Origin: Aliishimia sp045106335
GTDB taxonomy: Bacteria; Pseudomonadota; Alphaproteobacteria; Rhodobacterales; Rhodobacteraceae
Direction of reading: 5' to 3'
Length of the DNA stretch: 64,000 nt
Assembly: GCA_045106335.1 (NCBI GenBank)
Contig: JBGCEM010000057.1
Location: 20,798 to 84,797 of the forward strand
Position 1 is the first letter of the stretch. Each line of letters starts with the position of its first letter. Of the stretch, positions 51,601-61,019 are shown one piece after another. The notes under the pieces are model-generated. The model saw only the letters and a program-made list of their open reading frames with translations. It ran no database searches and had not been told where the DNA came from. Made by a program: the position numbers and the translations under genes.

Positions 51601-52761
51601 ATGACATCCCAGAAATCCGAACTTTGCGCCGTCCGCCAACCCATTGCCCAGGCCAACGGTTTGCCCAACCCGCACTATATTGACGCTGATGTTCATGCAT
51701 TTGAAAACAAAGCTGTATTGATGAAGGAATGGTCGGGCCTGGCCGTCGCATCGGATGTGCCCAACCCCGGCGATGCCGTGCCAATCACGTTTTTGGGCAT
51801 GCCATTGTTGCTATTGCGCGACAAGGAAGGCGCGGTGCGCGTTTTTCAAAACACCTGTCGCCATCGCGGTATGATCTTGGTGGACAGCCCGCGCAACATC
51901 GAAGGTGCAATCCGGTGTCCCTATCACAGTTGGTGTTACGCAACTTCGGGCAAGTTGGTGTCCACACCCCATGTTGGCGGTCCCGGGCAAAACCAAGCCG
52001 AAGGCATTGACCGCGACACCCTAGGTTTGGTCGAGATCCGGTCTCATCTTTGGATGGATGTCGTGTGGGTTAATATTTCAGGCACTGCCGCGCCTTTTGA
52101 ACAGGTGCATGATACGTTGATGGCGCGCTGGTCGGAATTTGACGCACCCCTGTTTCATGGCGGGCCTGACAGTCGATTTCAACTGAGTGTGAATTGCAAT
52201 TGGAAGCTGGCGGTCGAAAACTACTGCGAAAGCTATCATCTGCCGTGGATTCACCCTGGGCTGAACAGCTATTCGCGGCTTGAAGATCATTATCACATCG
52301 AAGAACCCGGCGCATTTTCCGGCCAAGGGACTTGGGTGTATCGTCAGCTGCAGAGCGACGACGGTACGGTTTTCCCGGATTTTGCGGACCTTTCGCATAA
52401 GTGGGACACCGCGGCCGAGTATATCTCGGTGTTCCCGAATGTGTTGCTGGGCGTGCACCGCGATCACGCCTTTGCGATTGTGTTGGTTCCAGATGGCCCC
52501 GAGCGCACGACCGAGCATGTGCACTTATATTACCCGCAGCCGAACACGTCGTCCTCCTTACGCGCGCAGAACACACAGCAATGGAAAGACATTTTCGAAG
52601 AGGATATTTTCGTGGTCGAAGGCATGCAAAAAGGCCGTCATGCACCGCTGTTTGATGGGGGGCGGTTTTCACCGGCAATGGATTCGCCCACGCATTTGTT
52701 TCACGACTGGGTCGCGGCAAAGCTGCAAACACATTTGGCCCAAACTGAAGCGGCAGAGTGA
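51601..52761 (+). CDS. Rieske non-heme iron oxygenase, alpha subunit
   Basis: A 386-residue oxygenase. The Rieske cluster ligands are Cys86-His88 (CRHRG) and Cys106-His109 (CPYHSW). The mononuclear iron site is in NYCESYHLPWIHP, with a Glu as the bridging acid where ring-hydroxylating dioxygenases usually have Asp; Glu is typical of the quaternary-ammonium oxygenases such as CntA. The substrate could be an aromatic or a methylated amine; the bridging Glu favours the latter weakly. No reductase gene is adjacent. AGTGAGGCCGCT precedes the ATG. The last codon overlaps a small downstream gene as GTGA. Confidence 0.9.
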   Translation: MTSQKSELCAVRQPIAQANGLPNPHYIDADVHAFENKAVLMKEWSGLAVASDVPNPGDAVPITFLGMPLLLLRDKEGAVRVFQNTCRHRGMILVDSPRNIEGAIRCPYHSWCYATSGKLVSTPHVGGPGQNQAEGIDRDTLGLVEIRSHLWMDVVWVNISGTAAPFEQVHDTLMARWSEFDAPLFHGGPDSRFQLSVNCNWKLAVENYCESYHLPWIHPGLNSYSRLEDHYHIEEPGAFSGQGTWVYRQLQSDDGTVFPDFADLSHKWDTAAEYISVFPNVLLGVHRDHAFAIVLVPDGPERTTEHVHLYYPQPNTSSSLRAQNTQQWKDIFEEDIFVVEGMQKGRHAPLFDGGRFSPAMDSPTHLFHDWVAAKLQTHLAQTEAAE

Positions 52762-52994
52762 GCCAGTCCTTAGACGCAGCACTTCTGGCGGCCCACAGCG
52801 CCAGAGACACGCATCAACTTGTAAGCCTGTATGTCGCCGCCGCAGACAGCGCACAACACGACACGGCGCGCAAGTTCTACCTAACCCATGCCTATGTTTT
52901 TGCATTAGAAACCGATCACCCTAAAACAGGCGCAATTCGCGACCAACTTGTTGTCCTTGGCAGTGAACCTGCGCGTCAAAGCAGTTTGACTTAA
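52758..52994 (+). CDS. Small hypothetical protein coupled to the Rieske oxygenase
   Basis: A 78-residue, Ala-rich helical protein starting with GTG inside the GTGA shared with the oxygenase stop. It contains HQLVSLYVAAADSAQHDTAR and a helical run (KFYLTHAYVFALETDHP), looking like a short TPR-like hairpin. Translational coupling suggests a role with the oxygenase, but I recognise no family. Confidence 0.6.
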   Translation: MSQSLDAALLAAHSARDTHQLVSLYVAAADSAQHDTARKFYLTHAYVFALETDHPKTGAIRDQLVVLGSEPARQSSLT

Positions 52995-53046
52995 GCTTGG
53001 GAAACACGTGCTGTGCCACGCTGTGCGGTCACAGAGCGTTTGCGCG

Positions 53047-54462
53047 TCAGCTTTGAATCTGCGGCGGGCGCGCGTTGGGCCAATCTGTCGCGCGGTGCCA
53101 GGCTTGCGCGACTTGCAACACCTGCGCATCCGCCCCTTGCCGCCCGATCAGTTGCATCCCCATCGGTAAACCGTTCGCTCCAAACCCAACAGGCACAGAC
53201 ACGACCGGTAAGCCGATCAGGCTGGCGGGCAAAACGACTTCCATCCAACGGTGATACGTGTCCATCTTGGTGCCCGCAATCTCAGTCGGGTATTCCAAAT
53301 CCAACGCAAAAGGCCACACTTGCGTCGTCGGCAGGGCCAGCACATCATAGGTTTGAAACAACTTGGCCGCCGTTTGAAACCAAGCGCTGCGCAAACTGCT
53401 AAGCCTGTGGACATCCGCACCACTTAAAGCCAAACCGTTCTCAATTTCCCATCGCGCCGTCTCTTTCAACCGATCTTTCGTCGTTGGATTTTCGATCAAA
53501 GGCCCCAGTCCACAGGCAATCGCATAGTGACGCAGCCCCTGCCATGGCTCCCATAACGCCTCTGCCGAACAGGGCGGCTTTAAAGCCTCGACCTGCAACC
53601 CCAACTCTCCCATCTGACGCAATGCATCCTCACACAGCTCTAAAATTCCCGGCTCAAACGGCACAGCGCCGCCCCAATCGCTCAGCCATCCAATTTTGCG
53701 TCCCGCCACATCCGCATCAATCCTCGGCAAGGTCGCCCCAATGTCCAAATGAAACGGCTGTCGCGCATCCGGCCCTGCCATCGTATCCAGCAACGCCGCC
53801 AAATCCGACGGATTGCGCGCCATCGGTCCATTCGTCGCCAGATGCATCAAATAGGTATCGCCCTTTGGCTCGCTGGGAACCACCCCCACGCTCGGACGTA
53901 TGCCATAGACATTGTTCCATGCGGCCGGGTTGCGCAAACTGCCCATCATGTCGGACCCATCCGCGACGGCACTGATCCCCGTCGCCAAAGCCACCGCCGC
54001 CCCGCCGGACGATCCGCCACAGGTTTTGCTGGTGTCATAAGGGTTTGTCGTGGCACCAAACACAGGGTTGAACGTATGACTGCCCAGCCCAAATTCTGGC
54101 GTGTTGGTCTTGCCAATCACAATCGCCCCGGCCGCCCGCATCCGTGCAATATGCAGATCATCGCGGTCCGCCATCTGTCCGGCAAAAACAGGCGAGCCCA
54201 TAGATGTCGGCACCCCCGTCGCATTGGCCAGGTCCTTCACGGCCACAGGAATACCATGCAACCAACCTTTGCTGTCCTGCCCATCTGCCGCCTTAGCTTC
54301 TGCCAAAAGCGCCTCGCGGGCGCGCAAGGACACAACTGCATTCACCGCACCATTCACAGCCTCAATCCGATCCAGCGTGGCTTGCATAACCTCACCCGCA
54401 GACAGCTCTTTGGCCCGCAAAGCCCGACTAAGATCCAACGCAGATGTAAATGCGACAGCCAT
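53047..54462 (-). CDS. Amidase-signature family hydrolase
   Basis: A 471-residue AS-family enzyme. The Ser-cisSer-Lys triad is visible: Lys76 in PVAVKDLA, Ser151/152 in CGGSSGGAAVALATG and Ser175 in DMMGSLRNPA. The N-terminal part lacks a signal peptide. Members hydrolyse simple or peptide-like amides (including GatA-type and acylamide hydrolases); without gatB or gatC nearby, a GatA role is excluded as far as this window shows. The ATG at 54462 was chosen over the in-frame TTG just before it. It lies 119 bases downstream of the DegT gene on the same strand. Confidence 0.9.
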   Translation of the reverse strand: MAVAFTSALDLSRALRAKELSAGEVMQATLDRIEAVNGAVNAVVSLRAREALLAEAKAADGQDSKGWLHGIPVAVKDLANATGVPTSMGSPVFAGQMADRDDLHIARMRAAGAIVIGKTNTPEFGLGSHTFNPVFGATTNPYDTSKTCGGSSGGAAVALATGISAVADGSDMMGSLRNPAAWNNVYGIRPSVGVVPSEPKGDTYLMHLATNGPMARNPSDLAALLDTMAGPDARQPFHLDIGATLPRIDADVAGRKIGWLSDWGGAVPFEPGILELCEDALRQMGELGLQVEALKPPCSAEALWEPWQGLRHYAIACGLGPLIENPTTKDRLKETARWEIENGLALSGADVHRLSSLRSAWFQTAAKLFQTYDVLALPTTQVWPFALDLEYPTEIAGTKMDTYHRWMEVVLPASLIGLPVVSVPVGFGANGLPMGMQLIGRQGADAQVLQVAQAWHRATDWPNARPPQIQS

Positions 54463-54581
54463 CAAAATCCCCTTTTCGTCTTACGCGCAAATGGGCCCGC
54501 GAAAACAAGTCAAGTCAAGCGCGGTCTTGCGGGACGGTGGGCGGGGCGCCTTTCGCACCCGCGAAACAGCGACGCACCCGT

Positions 54582-55775
54582 CTAAGCCTCTTGAAACACC
54601 GCAGACACTTCTGCGCGAATGATCCGCGCAATCTGCGCACAATCCTGAACGGAAAACGTCAAAGGCACCCGCATATCAAGAACACCCGCCAGTATCCGAT
54701 CAGACGCCACCATCGGCTCCGAGCGCGCATAGCGCCAACTGTCATAGCGCGACGTAAACGCCACAGGTTCCGCAGCCCCAAACCACTTCAATTCAACACC
54801 CCGCGCGCCACACCGGGCCACCACATCGCGCACCTTTTCAGCAGACCAATCCAACAACAAAACCTGAAACGACGACCCCACGATGCTTTCCGCGTCAGGG
54901 CGTTCAACCACCTGCAGGCCCAGCGTCCCCCGCACCCCCTCTTCCAAGGCATAATAGCGCTCATTCCACCGTGCCACTTGATCCGGTAAAGCCCGCAGCT
55001 GAGGGCGCAAGATCGCCGCGCGCAGATTGTCCATCCGCCCCGAAATATTCGGCGTTACATACTTCACTTGCTCAAATACCTCAGGATCTGGTGCCGCCAA
55101 ATGCCGTTCATACAACATATAAGAGCCTGACAAGATTACCGAGCGCGCAGCAATTACGGGATCATCTGTCACCAAAAAGCCGCCCTCGCCCGAATTCATG
55201 TGTTTATAAGTCTGCGTCGAATAGCACCCAATCTGCCCATGACGCCCAGACGGCACGCCATTCCACGCCCCCCCCATCGTATGCGCACAATCTTCGATAA
55301 CCTTCACACCACCTGCATCACAGATCGTCATCAGCGCATCCATATCACAAATATGGCCCCGCATATGGCTAAGCAACAGCACCTTGGCCTGATCCAACTT
55401 GGCCTTCAGATCCTCCAAATCCAACGTCAAAGCCTCGGTTACGCCGACAAAGACAGGCTCGCCCCCCACCGACGCGATCGCGCCCGGCACTGGCGCCAGC
55501 GTAAAAGCATTGCTTAACACCTTATCGCCCGGATTCACCCCAACCGCGCGCAGGGCTGTCGCCATCGCATACCCCCCTGACGCCACAGCTAAACAATAGG
55601 CCGCCCCAACACTTTGCGCGAATTCTTGTTCCAGCAAAGCCACTTCACTCAGCTCATCAGGCGTCGTGTTATAGCGGTGCAAACGGCCATGCCGCAGAAC
55701 GTCTAGCGCCGCCGTGATCCCGTCCTCTGGGATCGGTTCTTGCTGTGTAAAGCTGCCTGTAAATGTCTCACCCAT
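54582..55775 (-). CDS. DegT/DnrJ/EryC1 family aminotransferase
   Basis: A 397-residue PLP enzyme of the sugar-aminotransferase family. The PLP pocket includes EDCAHTMGGAWNG and the Lys191 in TYKHMNSGEGGF; the family consensus is SxxKxxxxGEGG. Such enzymes aminate keto-sugars for LPS, capsule or antibiotic sugars, though some act on other keto compounds. No sugar-nucleotide genes are adjacent, so the pathway is unclear. It starts 16 bases after gph on the same strand. Confidence 0.88.
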   Translation of the reverse strand: MGETFTGSFTQQEPIPEDGITAALDVLRHGRLHRYNTTPDELSEVALLEQEFAQSVGAAYCLAVASGGYAMATALRAVGVNPGDKVLSNAFTLAPVPGAIASVGGEPVFVGVTEALTLDLEDLKAKLDQAKVLLLSHMRGHICDMDALMTICDAGGVKVIEDCAHTMGGAWNGVPSGRHGQIGCYSTQTYKHMNSGEGGFLVTDDPVIAARSVILSGSYMLYERHLAAPDPEVFEQVKYVTPNISGRMDNLRAAILRPQLRALPDQVARWNERYYALEEGVRGTLGLQVVERPDAESIVGSSFQVLLLDWSAEKVRDVVARCGARGVELKWFGAAEPVAFTSRYDSWRYARSEPMVASDRILAGVLDMRVPLTFSVQDCAQIARIIRAEVSAVFQEA

Positions 55776-55791
55776 GCGAAACTCCCCCCAA

Positions 55792-56457
55792 TTATCTTAA
55801 AAGTCGATCTACAACGCCCAGTAGATCGGCATAATCATCCAACAAAGCCTCAGGCTTCAGCGCCGCCATATCCGCACCGGACGGCCCAAAGGTCACCAAA
55901 ATTGATGGCACCCCAGCCGCTTTGGCAGTGTTACGATCTGTGTCGCTATCGCCCACCAAACAGCACTGATCGGGCGCTCCGCCAAGCCGGGTCGCGGCCT
56001 CAAACAAGGGTGCGGGATCGGGCTTGCGGACGGGCAATGTATCTGCCCCCACCAAGGATCCGAACGCATCCCGCACCCCCAAATTACGCATCAGTTTCTC
56101 TGCCAAACCCTCTGGTTTATTGGTACAAATGCCCACCCCGTAACCTGCGGATTTCAAGGCCTCAACGGCCTCCATCGCACCTGTATACATCACCGTATGG
56201 TGGTCAATTGCGTCGTCATAGGCGGATAACAAAATCGGATAATATTGCGCAATAATCGGCTCGGGATCCGCTTTACCCAAACGCGCTAAACCCACGCTCA
56301 GCATCCGCCGCCCCCCGCGCAACGCAACGCCCGCATCGGTGCCCGGGTCCAAAACATCCCCCGCCCCCATCGCGCGAAAGCAATGATTGGCCGCCGCGAT
56401 CAGATCCCCGCTGGTATCGGCCAGCGTCCCATCTAAATCAAATATCACCGATTTCAT
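55792..56457 (-). CDS. gph: Phosphoglycolate phosphatase (HAD family)
   Basis: A 221-residue HAD hydrolase. Motif I is FDLDGTLADTSGDL (nucleophile Asp8, acid Asp10), motif II is GICTNKPEG and motif III/IV is VRKPDPAPLFEA with LVGDSDTDRNTA. The N-terminus and cap size fit Gph, which removes phosphate from 2-phosphoglycolate arising from DNA repair or the Rubisco side reaction. Close relatives act on other small phosphates, so the name is provisional. It is divergent from glmU. Confidence 0.88.
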   Translation of the reverse strand: MKSVIFDLDGTLADTSGDLIAAANHCFRAMGAGDVLDPGTDAGVALRGGRRMLSVGLARLGKADPEPIIAQYYPILLSAYDDAIDHHTVMYTGAMEAVEALKSAGYGVGICTNKPEGLAEKLMRNLGVRDAFGSLVGADTLPVRKPDPAPLFEAATRLGGAPDQCCLVGDSDTDRNTAKAAGVPSILVTFGPSGADMAALKPEALLDDYADLLGVVDRLLR

Positions 56458-56598
56458 CTTATCCCCTTAGCGCTACGTTTACCCAAGTGTTGCAAACCGC
56501 AACCTTGAGTGATCGATGGCCACCTTGTGCACCGCTGGTAATTAGATAAAACAGCGCAGATTGAAAGACCACCGATTGACACAGCCAGAAAGACCTTG

Positions 56599-57951
56599 AT
56601 GCAAACTGCTTTGATTATTCTTGCCGCCGGCAAAGGCACCCGGATGAATTCGGACATCCCAAAGGTGCTGCACCCGATTGCGGGCGCGTCGATGTTGGAA
56701 CATGTGCTGAAAACCGGACAGGCTTTGGATCCCGCACGTATGATCGTGATCACAGGTCATGGGGCCGAGGCGGTCGAAAAGGCTGCGCAAAAGGTTAACC
56801 CGGCCGTGCAAACGGCGCGACAGACCGAACAATTGGGCACAGGACATGCGGTCGCACAAGCCAAGCAAGCTTTGGACGGTTTTACGGGTTTGGTGCTGGT
56901 TCTGTTCGGAGACACCCCCTTCATTCAGCAAACCACACTGGAAAATATGCGCGACGCGGCGGAATATAGCGACGTCGTGGTGCTAGGTTTCACTCCTGAC
57001 GACCCCGGACGCTACGGGCGGTTGATTTTGGACGGCATGACCTTGGAACGGATTGTCGAGTTCAAAGATGCCTCACCCGCCGAACGCGCGGTAACTCTGT
57101 GCAATGGCGGTTTGATGGCCTGCAAAGCCGATGTGTTGTTTGATTTGCTGTCGGGTTTAGCCAATGACAACGCAGCGGGCGAGTATTATCTAACGGATAT
57201 TGTTGGACTGGCGCGCGAACAGGGCAAATCTGCGGGGGTTGTGACATGTGATGAATCAGAAACAATGGGCATCAATTCTCGCCAACATTTGGCGGATGCC
57301 GAAGAGATGTTCCAAAACCGCACACGTGCCGAAATGCTGGACAATGGAATCACGCTGTCAGCCCCGCACACAGTCTACTTTTCCCATGATACAGTGATAG
57401 GGCGCGATTGTGTGATCGAGCCTAACGTTGTCTTCGGTCCTGGTGTGACAGTCGAAAGTGGCGTGCATATAAAAGCGTTTTCGCACCTTGAAGGCTGCCA
57501 TATTAGCCGTGGCGGGGACATTGGGCCATATGCCCGTCTGCGCCCCGGGGCCGAGTTGCAAGAAGATGTCAAAATCGGCAACTTTGTTGAGGTGAAAAAT
57601 ACGCAAGTCGCCCCTGGGGCTAAGATCAATCACCTTAGCTACGTGGGCGATGCGGATGTGGGGGCACGGGCCAATATTGGCGCGGGCACGATCACCTGTA
57701 ATTATGATGGCGTGTTCAAGCATCGCACCCAAATCGGTCAAGACGCCTTTATCGGATCCAACACGATGTTGGTCGCGCCGGTCAGCATCGGCGCGGGCGC
57801 ATTAACTGGATCAGGATCCGTGATCACCACAGATGTTCCTGACGGAGACCTCGCCTTGGGCCGGGCGCAACAAACAAACAAACCAGGATTGGCGCGCAAA
57901 TTGATGGATATGCTGCGGGCCAAGAAAGCAAAGCAAAGTAAGGGCGCGTAA
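56599..57951 (+). CDS. glmU: Bifunctional GlmU, UDP-GlcNAc synthesis
   Basis: A 450-residue enzyme. The N-terminal uridylyltransferase has ILAAGKGTRMNSDIPKVLH, and the C-terminal half is a left-handed beta-helix acetyltransferase with hexapeptide repeats (IEPNVVFGPGVTVESGVHI and onward) and the conserved NIGAGTITCNYDG. It acetylates GlcN-1-P and then makes UDP-GlcNAc for peptidoglycan and lipid A. The ATG at 56599 is directly after an in-frame TTG; the ATG is preferred. One base separates its stop from the glmS start. Confidence 0.96.
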   Translation: MQTALIILAAGKGTRMNSDIPKVLHPIAGASMLEHVLKTGQALDPARMIVITGHGAEAVEKAAQKVNPAVQTARQTEQLGTGHAVAQAKQALDGFTGLVLVLFGDTPFIQQTTLENMRDAAEYSDVVVLGFTPDDPGRYGRLILDGMTLERIVEFKDASPAERAVTLCNGGLMACKADVLFDLLSGLANDNAAGEYYLTDIVGLAREQGKSAGVVTCDESETMGINSRQHLADAEEMFQNRTRAEMLDNGITLSAPHTVYFSHDTVIGRDCVIEPNVVFGPGVTVESGVHIKAFSHLEGCHISRGGDIGPYARLRPGAELQEDVKIGNFVEVKNTQVAPGAKINHLSYVGDADVGARANIGAGTITCNYDGVFKHRTQIGQDAFIGSNTMLVAPVSIGAGALTGSGSVITTDVPDGDLALGRAQQTNKPGLARKLMDMLRAKKAKQSKGA

Positions 57952-57952
57952 T

Positions 57953-59773
57953 ATGTGTGGTATTGTAGGTGTACTTGGCAGCCATGAAGTGGCCCCGATC
58001 CTGGTCGAAGCGCTCAAGCGGTTAGAATATCGCGGCTATGACAGCGCTGGGATTGCCACGATCAACGGTCAAACCTTGGAACGGCGCCGGGCAATGGGCA
58101 AATTGGTCAACCTGTCGGACCTTTTAGTGCATGAACCCCTCGCGGGCCATGCAGGCATCGGCCATACGCGTTGGGCGACCCATGGTGCTCCGTCCGTGAC
58201 GAACGCGCACCCGCACAAAGCAGGCTCGGTCGCGGTGGTGCATAACGGAATTGTCGAAAATTATCGTGAACTCCGCGAAGAACTGGCCGCCGCTGGGATC
58301 AGCTTTGAAACCGAAACCGACACAGAAACTGTTGCCCTTTTGACGCAAAAACACCTTAGCGAAGGTATGGACCCCATTGCAGCGGCCAATGCCACGCTGG
58401 ATAAACTCGACGGTGCCTTTGCTTTAGCGTTTTTGTTTGATGGTCATGATGATTTGATTGTCGCCGCGCGAAAGGGATCGCCCCTGGCCATCGGATATGG
58501 CGACGGAGAAATGTATGTGGGATCAGACGCCATTGCGCTGGCCCCACTGACCGACCGGATCATGTACTTGGAAGAAGGCGACCGCGCAATTGTAACGCGC
58601 GCTGGCGCAGATGTGTTTGATGCCAACGGAAAGCGCGCAAACCGCGCAGTGCAGACCGTGCAAATCGATGCCACGCGCATCGACAAAGCCGGGCATAAGC
58701 ACTTTATGTCCAAGGAAATTGCCGAACAGCCCACTGTTATTCAGGCCGCTTTGGATCATTACCTGACCTCGGATGGGACGATCCAACTGCCCGAACCCGG
58801 TCTCGATTTCGCGTCTCTTGATCGCCTCACAATGGTCGCCTGCGGCACCGCATTTTATGCCTGCCTTACGGCGAAATACTGGTTTGAGCAGATCGCTAAA
58901 ATGCCGGTCGAGGTCGATATCGCCTCGGAATTCCGCTACCGCGAGCCGCCCGTGTCAAAAGGCACCGCCGCGCTGTTCGTCTCCCAATCCGGCGAGACCG
59001 CAGACACCTTAGCGGCCCTGCGCTATATGGAAGATAAAGCGGACAAGATCTTATCCGTCGTGAACGTGTCTGAAAGTTCGATCGCCCGTGCTTCGGATCT
59101 TGCGATGCCAATCAAAGCGGGGGTTGAGGTCGGCGTGGCCTCGACCAAAGCCTTTACATGCCAGTTGACCGTATTGCTTCTATTGGCTTTGAAAGCCGCG
59201 CAAGACCGCGGGACACTCACGCCCGATCAGGTCGCAAAGCATGTGGCAGACTTGCGCGGACTACCTGCGTTGATAAATGTTGCTATGACAACAGAAGAAA
59301 AAATCAAAACCACCGCCCGTAATCTAAGTGAGGCACGCGATGTGTTGTTCTTAGGGCGCGGGCTGATGTATCCCCTGGCGCTGGAGGGTGCATTAAAATT
59401 AAAGGAAATCAGCTACATACACGCGGAAGCTTACGCATCAGGTGAGCTGAAACACGGCCCCATCGCCTTGATTGACAAACATGTCCCTGTGGTGGTCCTT
59501 GCGCCTCAAGACAGTTTGTTCGACAAATCCATTTCGAACATGCAAGAAGTAATGGCGCGCAAAGGCCGTGTCGTCTTAATGTCAGATGCAGCCGGATTGG
59601 CTCAAGCGGGTGAAGGGGTTTGGCACATGGTCGAAATGCCGAAAGTGTCAGAAACGCTCGCGCCCATTCTATATGCGATTCCCGCACAACTTTTAGCGTA
59701 TCATACAGCCATCGCCAAAGGCACAGACGTAGATCAACCGCGCAACTTGGCGAAATCTGTGACGGTTGAATGA
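57953..59773 (+). CDS. glmS: Glutamine-fructose-6-phosphate aminotransferase
   Basis: A 606-residue enzyme with an N-terminal Ntn glutaminase (Cys2 nucleophile in MCGIVGVLG, RGYDSAG, TRWATHGAPS) and two SIS isomerase domains (SQSGETADTLAALR, GRGLMYPLALEGALKLKEI, ending NLAKSVTVE). It makes glucosamine-6-phosphate, the entry to amino-sugar synthesis, and its product route leads to GlmU encoded just upstream. No glmS ribozyme is seen. The stop overlaps the next gene as ATGA. Confidence 0.97.
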   Translation: MCGIVGVLGSHEVAPILVEALKRLEYRGYDSAGIATINGQTLERRRAMGKLVNLSDLLVHEPLAGHAGIGHTRWATHGAPSVTNAHPHKAGSVAVVHNGIVENYRELREELAAAGISFETETDTETVALLTQKHLSEGMDPIAAANATLDKLDGAFALAFLFDGHDDLIVAARKGSPLAIGYGDGEMYVGSDAIALAPLTDRIMYLEEGDRAIVTRAGADVFDANGKRANRAVQTVQIDATRIDKAGHKHFMSKEIAEQPTVIQAALDHYLTSDGTIQLPEPGLDFASLDRLTMVACGTAFYACLTAKYWFEQIAKMPVEVDIASEFRYREPPVSKGTAALFVSQSGETADTLAALRYMEDKADKILSVVNVSESSIARASDLAMPIKAGVEVGVASTKAFTCQLTVLLLLALKAAQDRGTLTPDQVAKHVADLRGLPALINVAMTTEEKIKTTARNLSEARDVLFLGRGLMYPLALEGALKLKEISYIHAEAYASGELKHGPIALIDKHVPVVVLAPQDSLFDKSISNMQEVMARKGRVVLMSDAAGLAQAGEGVWHMVEMPKVSETLAPILYAIPAQLLAYHTAIAKGTDVDQPRNLAKSVTVE

Positions 59774-60450
59774 CGCCGCAAGCCGCGCTGGACCAAATCA
59801 CAGCGCTGGCTGAACCGACGCGGGCCGCCGGGGCGCGCGCATATCACAAGATCGACCGCCCCTATCTAGGGGTGCCAAACCCTATTCTGAACACATTGAC
59901 CCGAGAATGGCGCCAGAACCTAGATGCAAAAGGACGCACCGAGATTGCTGATTTTCTGTGGAAAACCAACATCTACGAGGGCAGACTCACCGCTGCCAAA
60001 CTTCTGACCACAGCACGCATCCGACCGGATGATACCCAAGCCTGGCAACTTATACACGATTGGGCCCCGGAATTTGACAGTTGGGCCATCGCTGATCATG
60101 CATGCATGGCAGGACAAAAGCGATTGCTGCAAGATCCCGCCCGCCTAGATGCGATTGAAGCGTGGACATCCTCAGAGCATATGTGGACCCGTCGTGCGGC
60201 GCTTGTCATCACCCTGCCATGGACAAAACAAAACCATCCCAAGCCCAACGATTTGGACATCCGCGACCGCGTCCTTGGCTGGGCCGCCAGCTATGTCCCC
60301 GACCGCACATGGTTCATTCAAAAGGCAATTGCTTGGTGGGTCCGGGATTTGTCAAAACATGATGCTGCGCGTGCGCAGGCTTTCCTTGATACATATGGCG
60401 CAGAAATGAAGCCTTTCGCGCGCAAAGAAGCAGCGAAATATCTACGTTAA
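59770..60450 (+). CDS. DNA alkylation repair protein (AlkD-like, HEAT-repeat)
   Basis: A 226-residue helical protein. YHKIDRPYLGVPNP, GRLTAAKLLT, DWAPEFDSWAIADH and VPDRTWFIQKAIAWWVRDLSKHD follow the AlkD-family pattern: HEAT-like repeats with aromatic and acidic residues that hold damaged DNA. AlkD-type glycosylases remove N3- and N7-alkyl purines. It overlaps glmS by four bases, probably co-transcribed, though the functional link is not obvious. Its TAA shares TTAA with the stop of the convergent lipoprotein gene. Confidence 0.87.
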   Translation: MTPQAALDQITALAEPTRAAGARAYHKIDRPYLGVPNPILNTLTREWRQNLDAKGRTEIADFLWKTNIYEGRLTAAKLLTTARIRPDDTQAWQLIHDWAPEFDSWAIADHACMAGQKRLLQDPARLDAIEAWTSSEHMWTRRAALVITLPWTKQNHPKPNDLDIRDRVLGWAASYVPDRTWFIQKAIAWWVRDLSKHDAARAQAFLDTYGAEMKPFARKEAAKYLR

Positions 60451-60935
60451 CCGTCTGAAAAGACTGAAACTTCCGGCAACCCCGTCAAAGGCGCCCCTAA
60501 GATGCGCAAAGCGGGCAAAGACATGCGACTGCCCGCAGTCGGTGGTCCATCAATCGGAATCAAGGTCACTTGCACGGATTTTCCATTGGCCAAGTAAACC
60601 ACACGCCCCGGTGTCTGGGTGCGCACCAGCGGGGTCTTCAACCAAAATCCGGGCTCAGTCGGCGATCCAAGCGAAGCGATCGTTCTGCCTAAAGACACCG
60701 CGCCACTCTCAGTTGGAAGGTCAGCTGCTTGTTGCCGTTCGGCTGGTGTTGTTGTGTCCAGTGTCTCGACTGTATTTGCCGATGGACTTGGCGCGGCCGC
60801 GCGGTTCGCCTGGCTGCGCGCTTTCGGGCGGACCAGGTCATTGTCGACGCTGGTCGGAACATCTTGGACTGGCGGCGTTTGCACACACGCAAGACAAAGT
60901 CCGCAAACGCTTAAAGCGAAAAAAACACGTATCAT
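60447..60935 (-). CDS. Putative lipoprotein, unknown function
   Basis: A 162-residue protein with a short signal and a lipobox ending LAC at Cys17. A low-complexity linker rich in Pro/Ser/Thr follows, and the C-terminal half is compact (LGSPTEPGFWLKTPLVRTQTPG, then VTLIPIDGPPTAGSRMSLPA). The pattern of a flexible tether and small domain fits an outer-membrane-attached protein. The family is not recognised. It is divergent from moaA and convergent with the AlkD gene. Confidence 0.7.
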   Translation of the reverse strand: MIRVFFALSVCGLCLACVQTPPVQDVPTSVDNDLVRPKARSQANRAAAPSPSANTVETLDTTTPAERQQAADLPTESGAVSLGRTIASLGSPTEPGFWLKTPLVRTQTPGRVVYLANGKSVQVTLIPIDGPPTAGSRMSLPALRILGAPLTGLPEVSVFSDG

Positions 60936-61019
60936 ACCGCCAACTAATCACAGCGCCGCAGCGCCGACAATCGTGCAAATTCGCTTGCCGGGCTGGATCT
61001 GCAAAGATACGATCAAACC

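Noticed and set aside
57952..57953. glmS ribozyme upstream of glmS
   Set aside because: Only one base separates glmU and glmS, so there is no room for a ribozyme.
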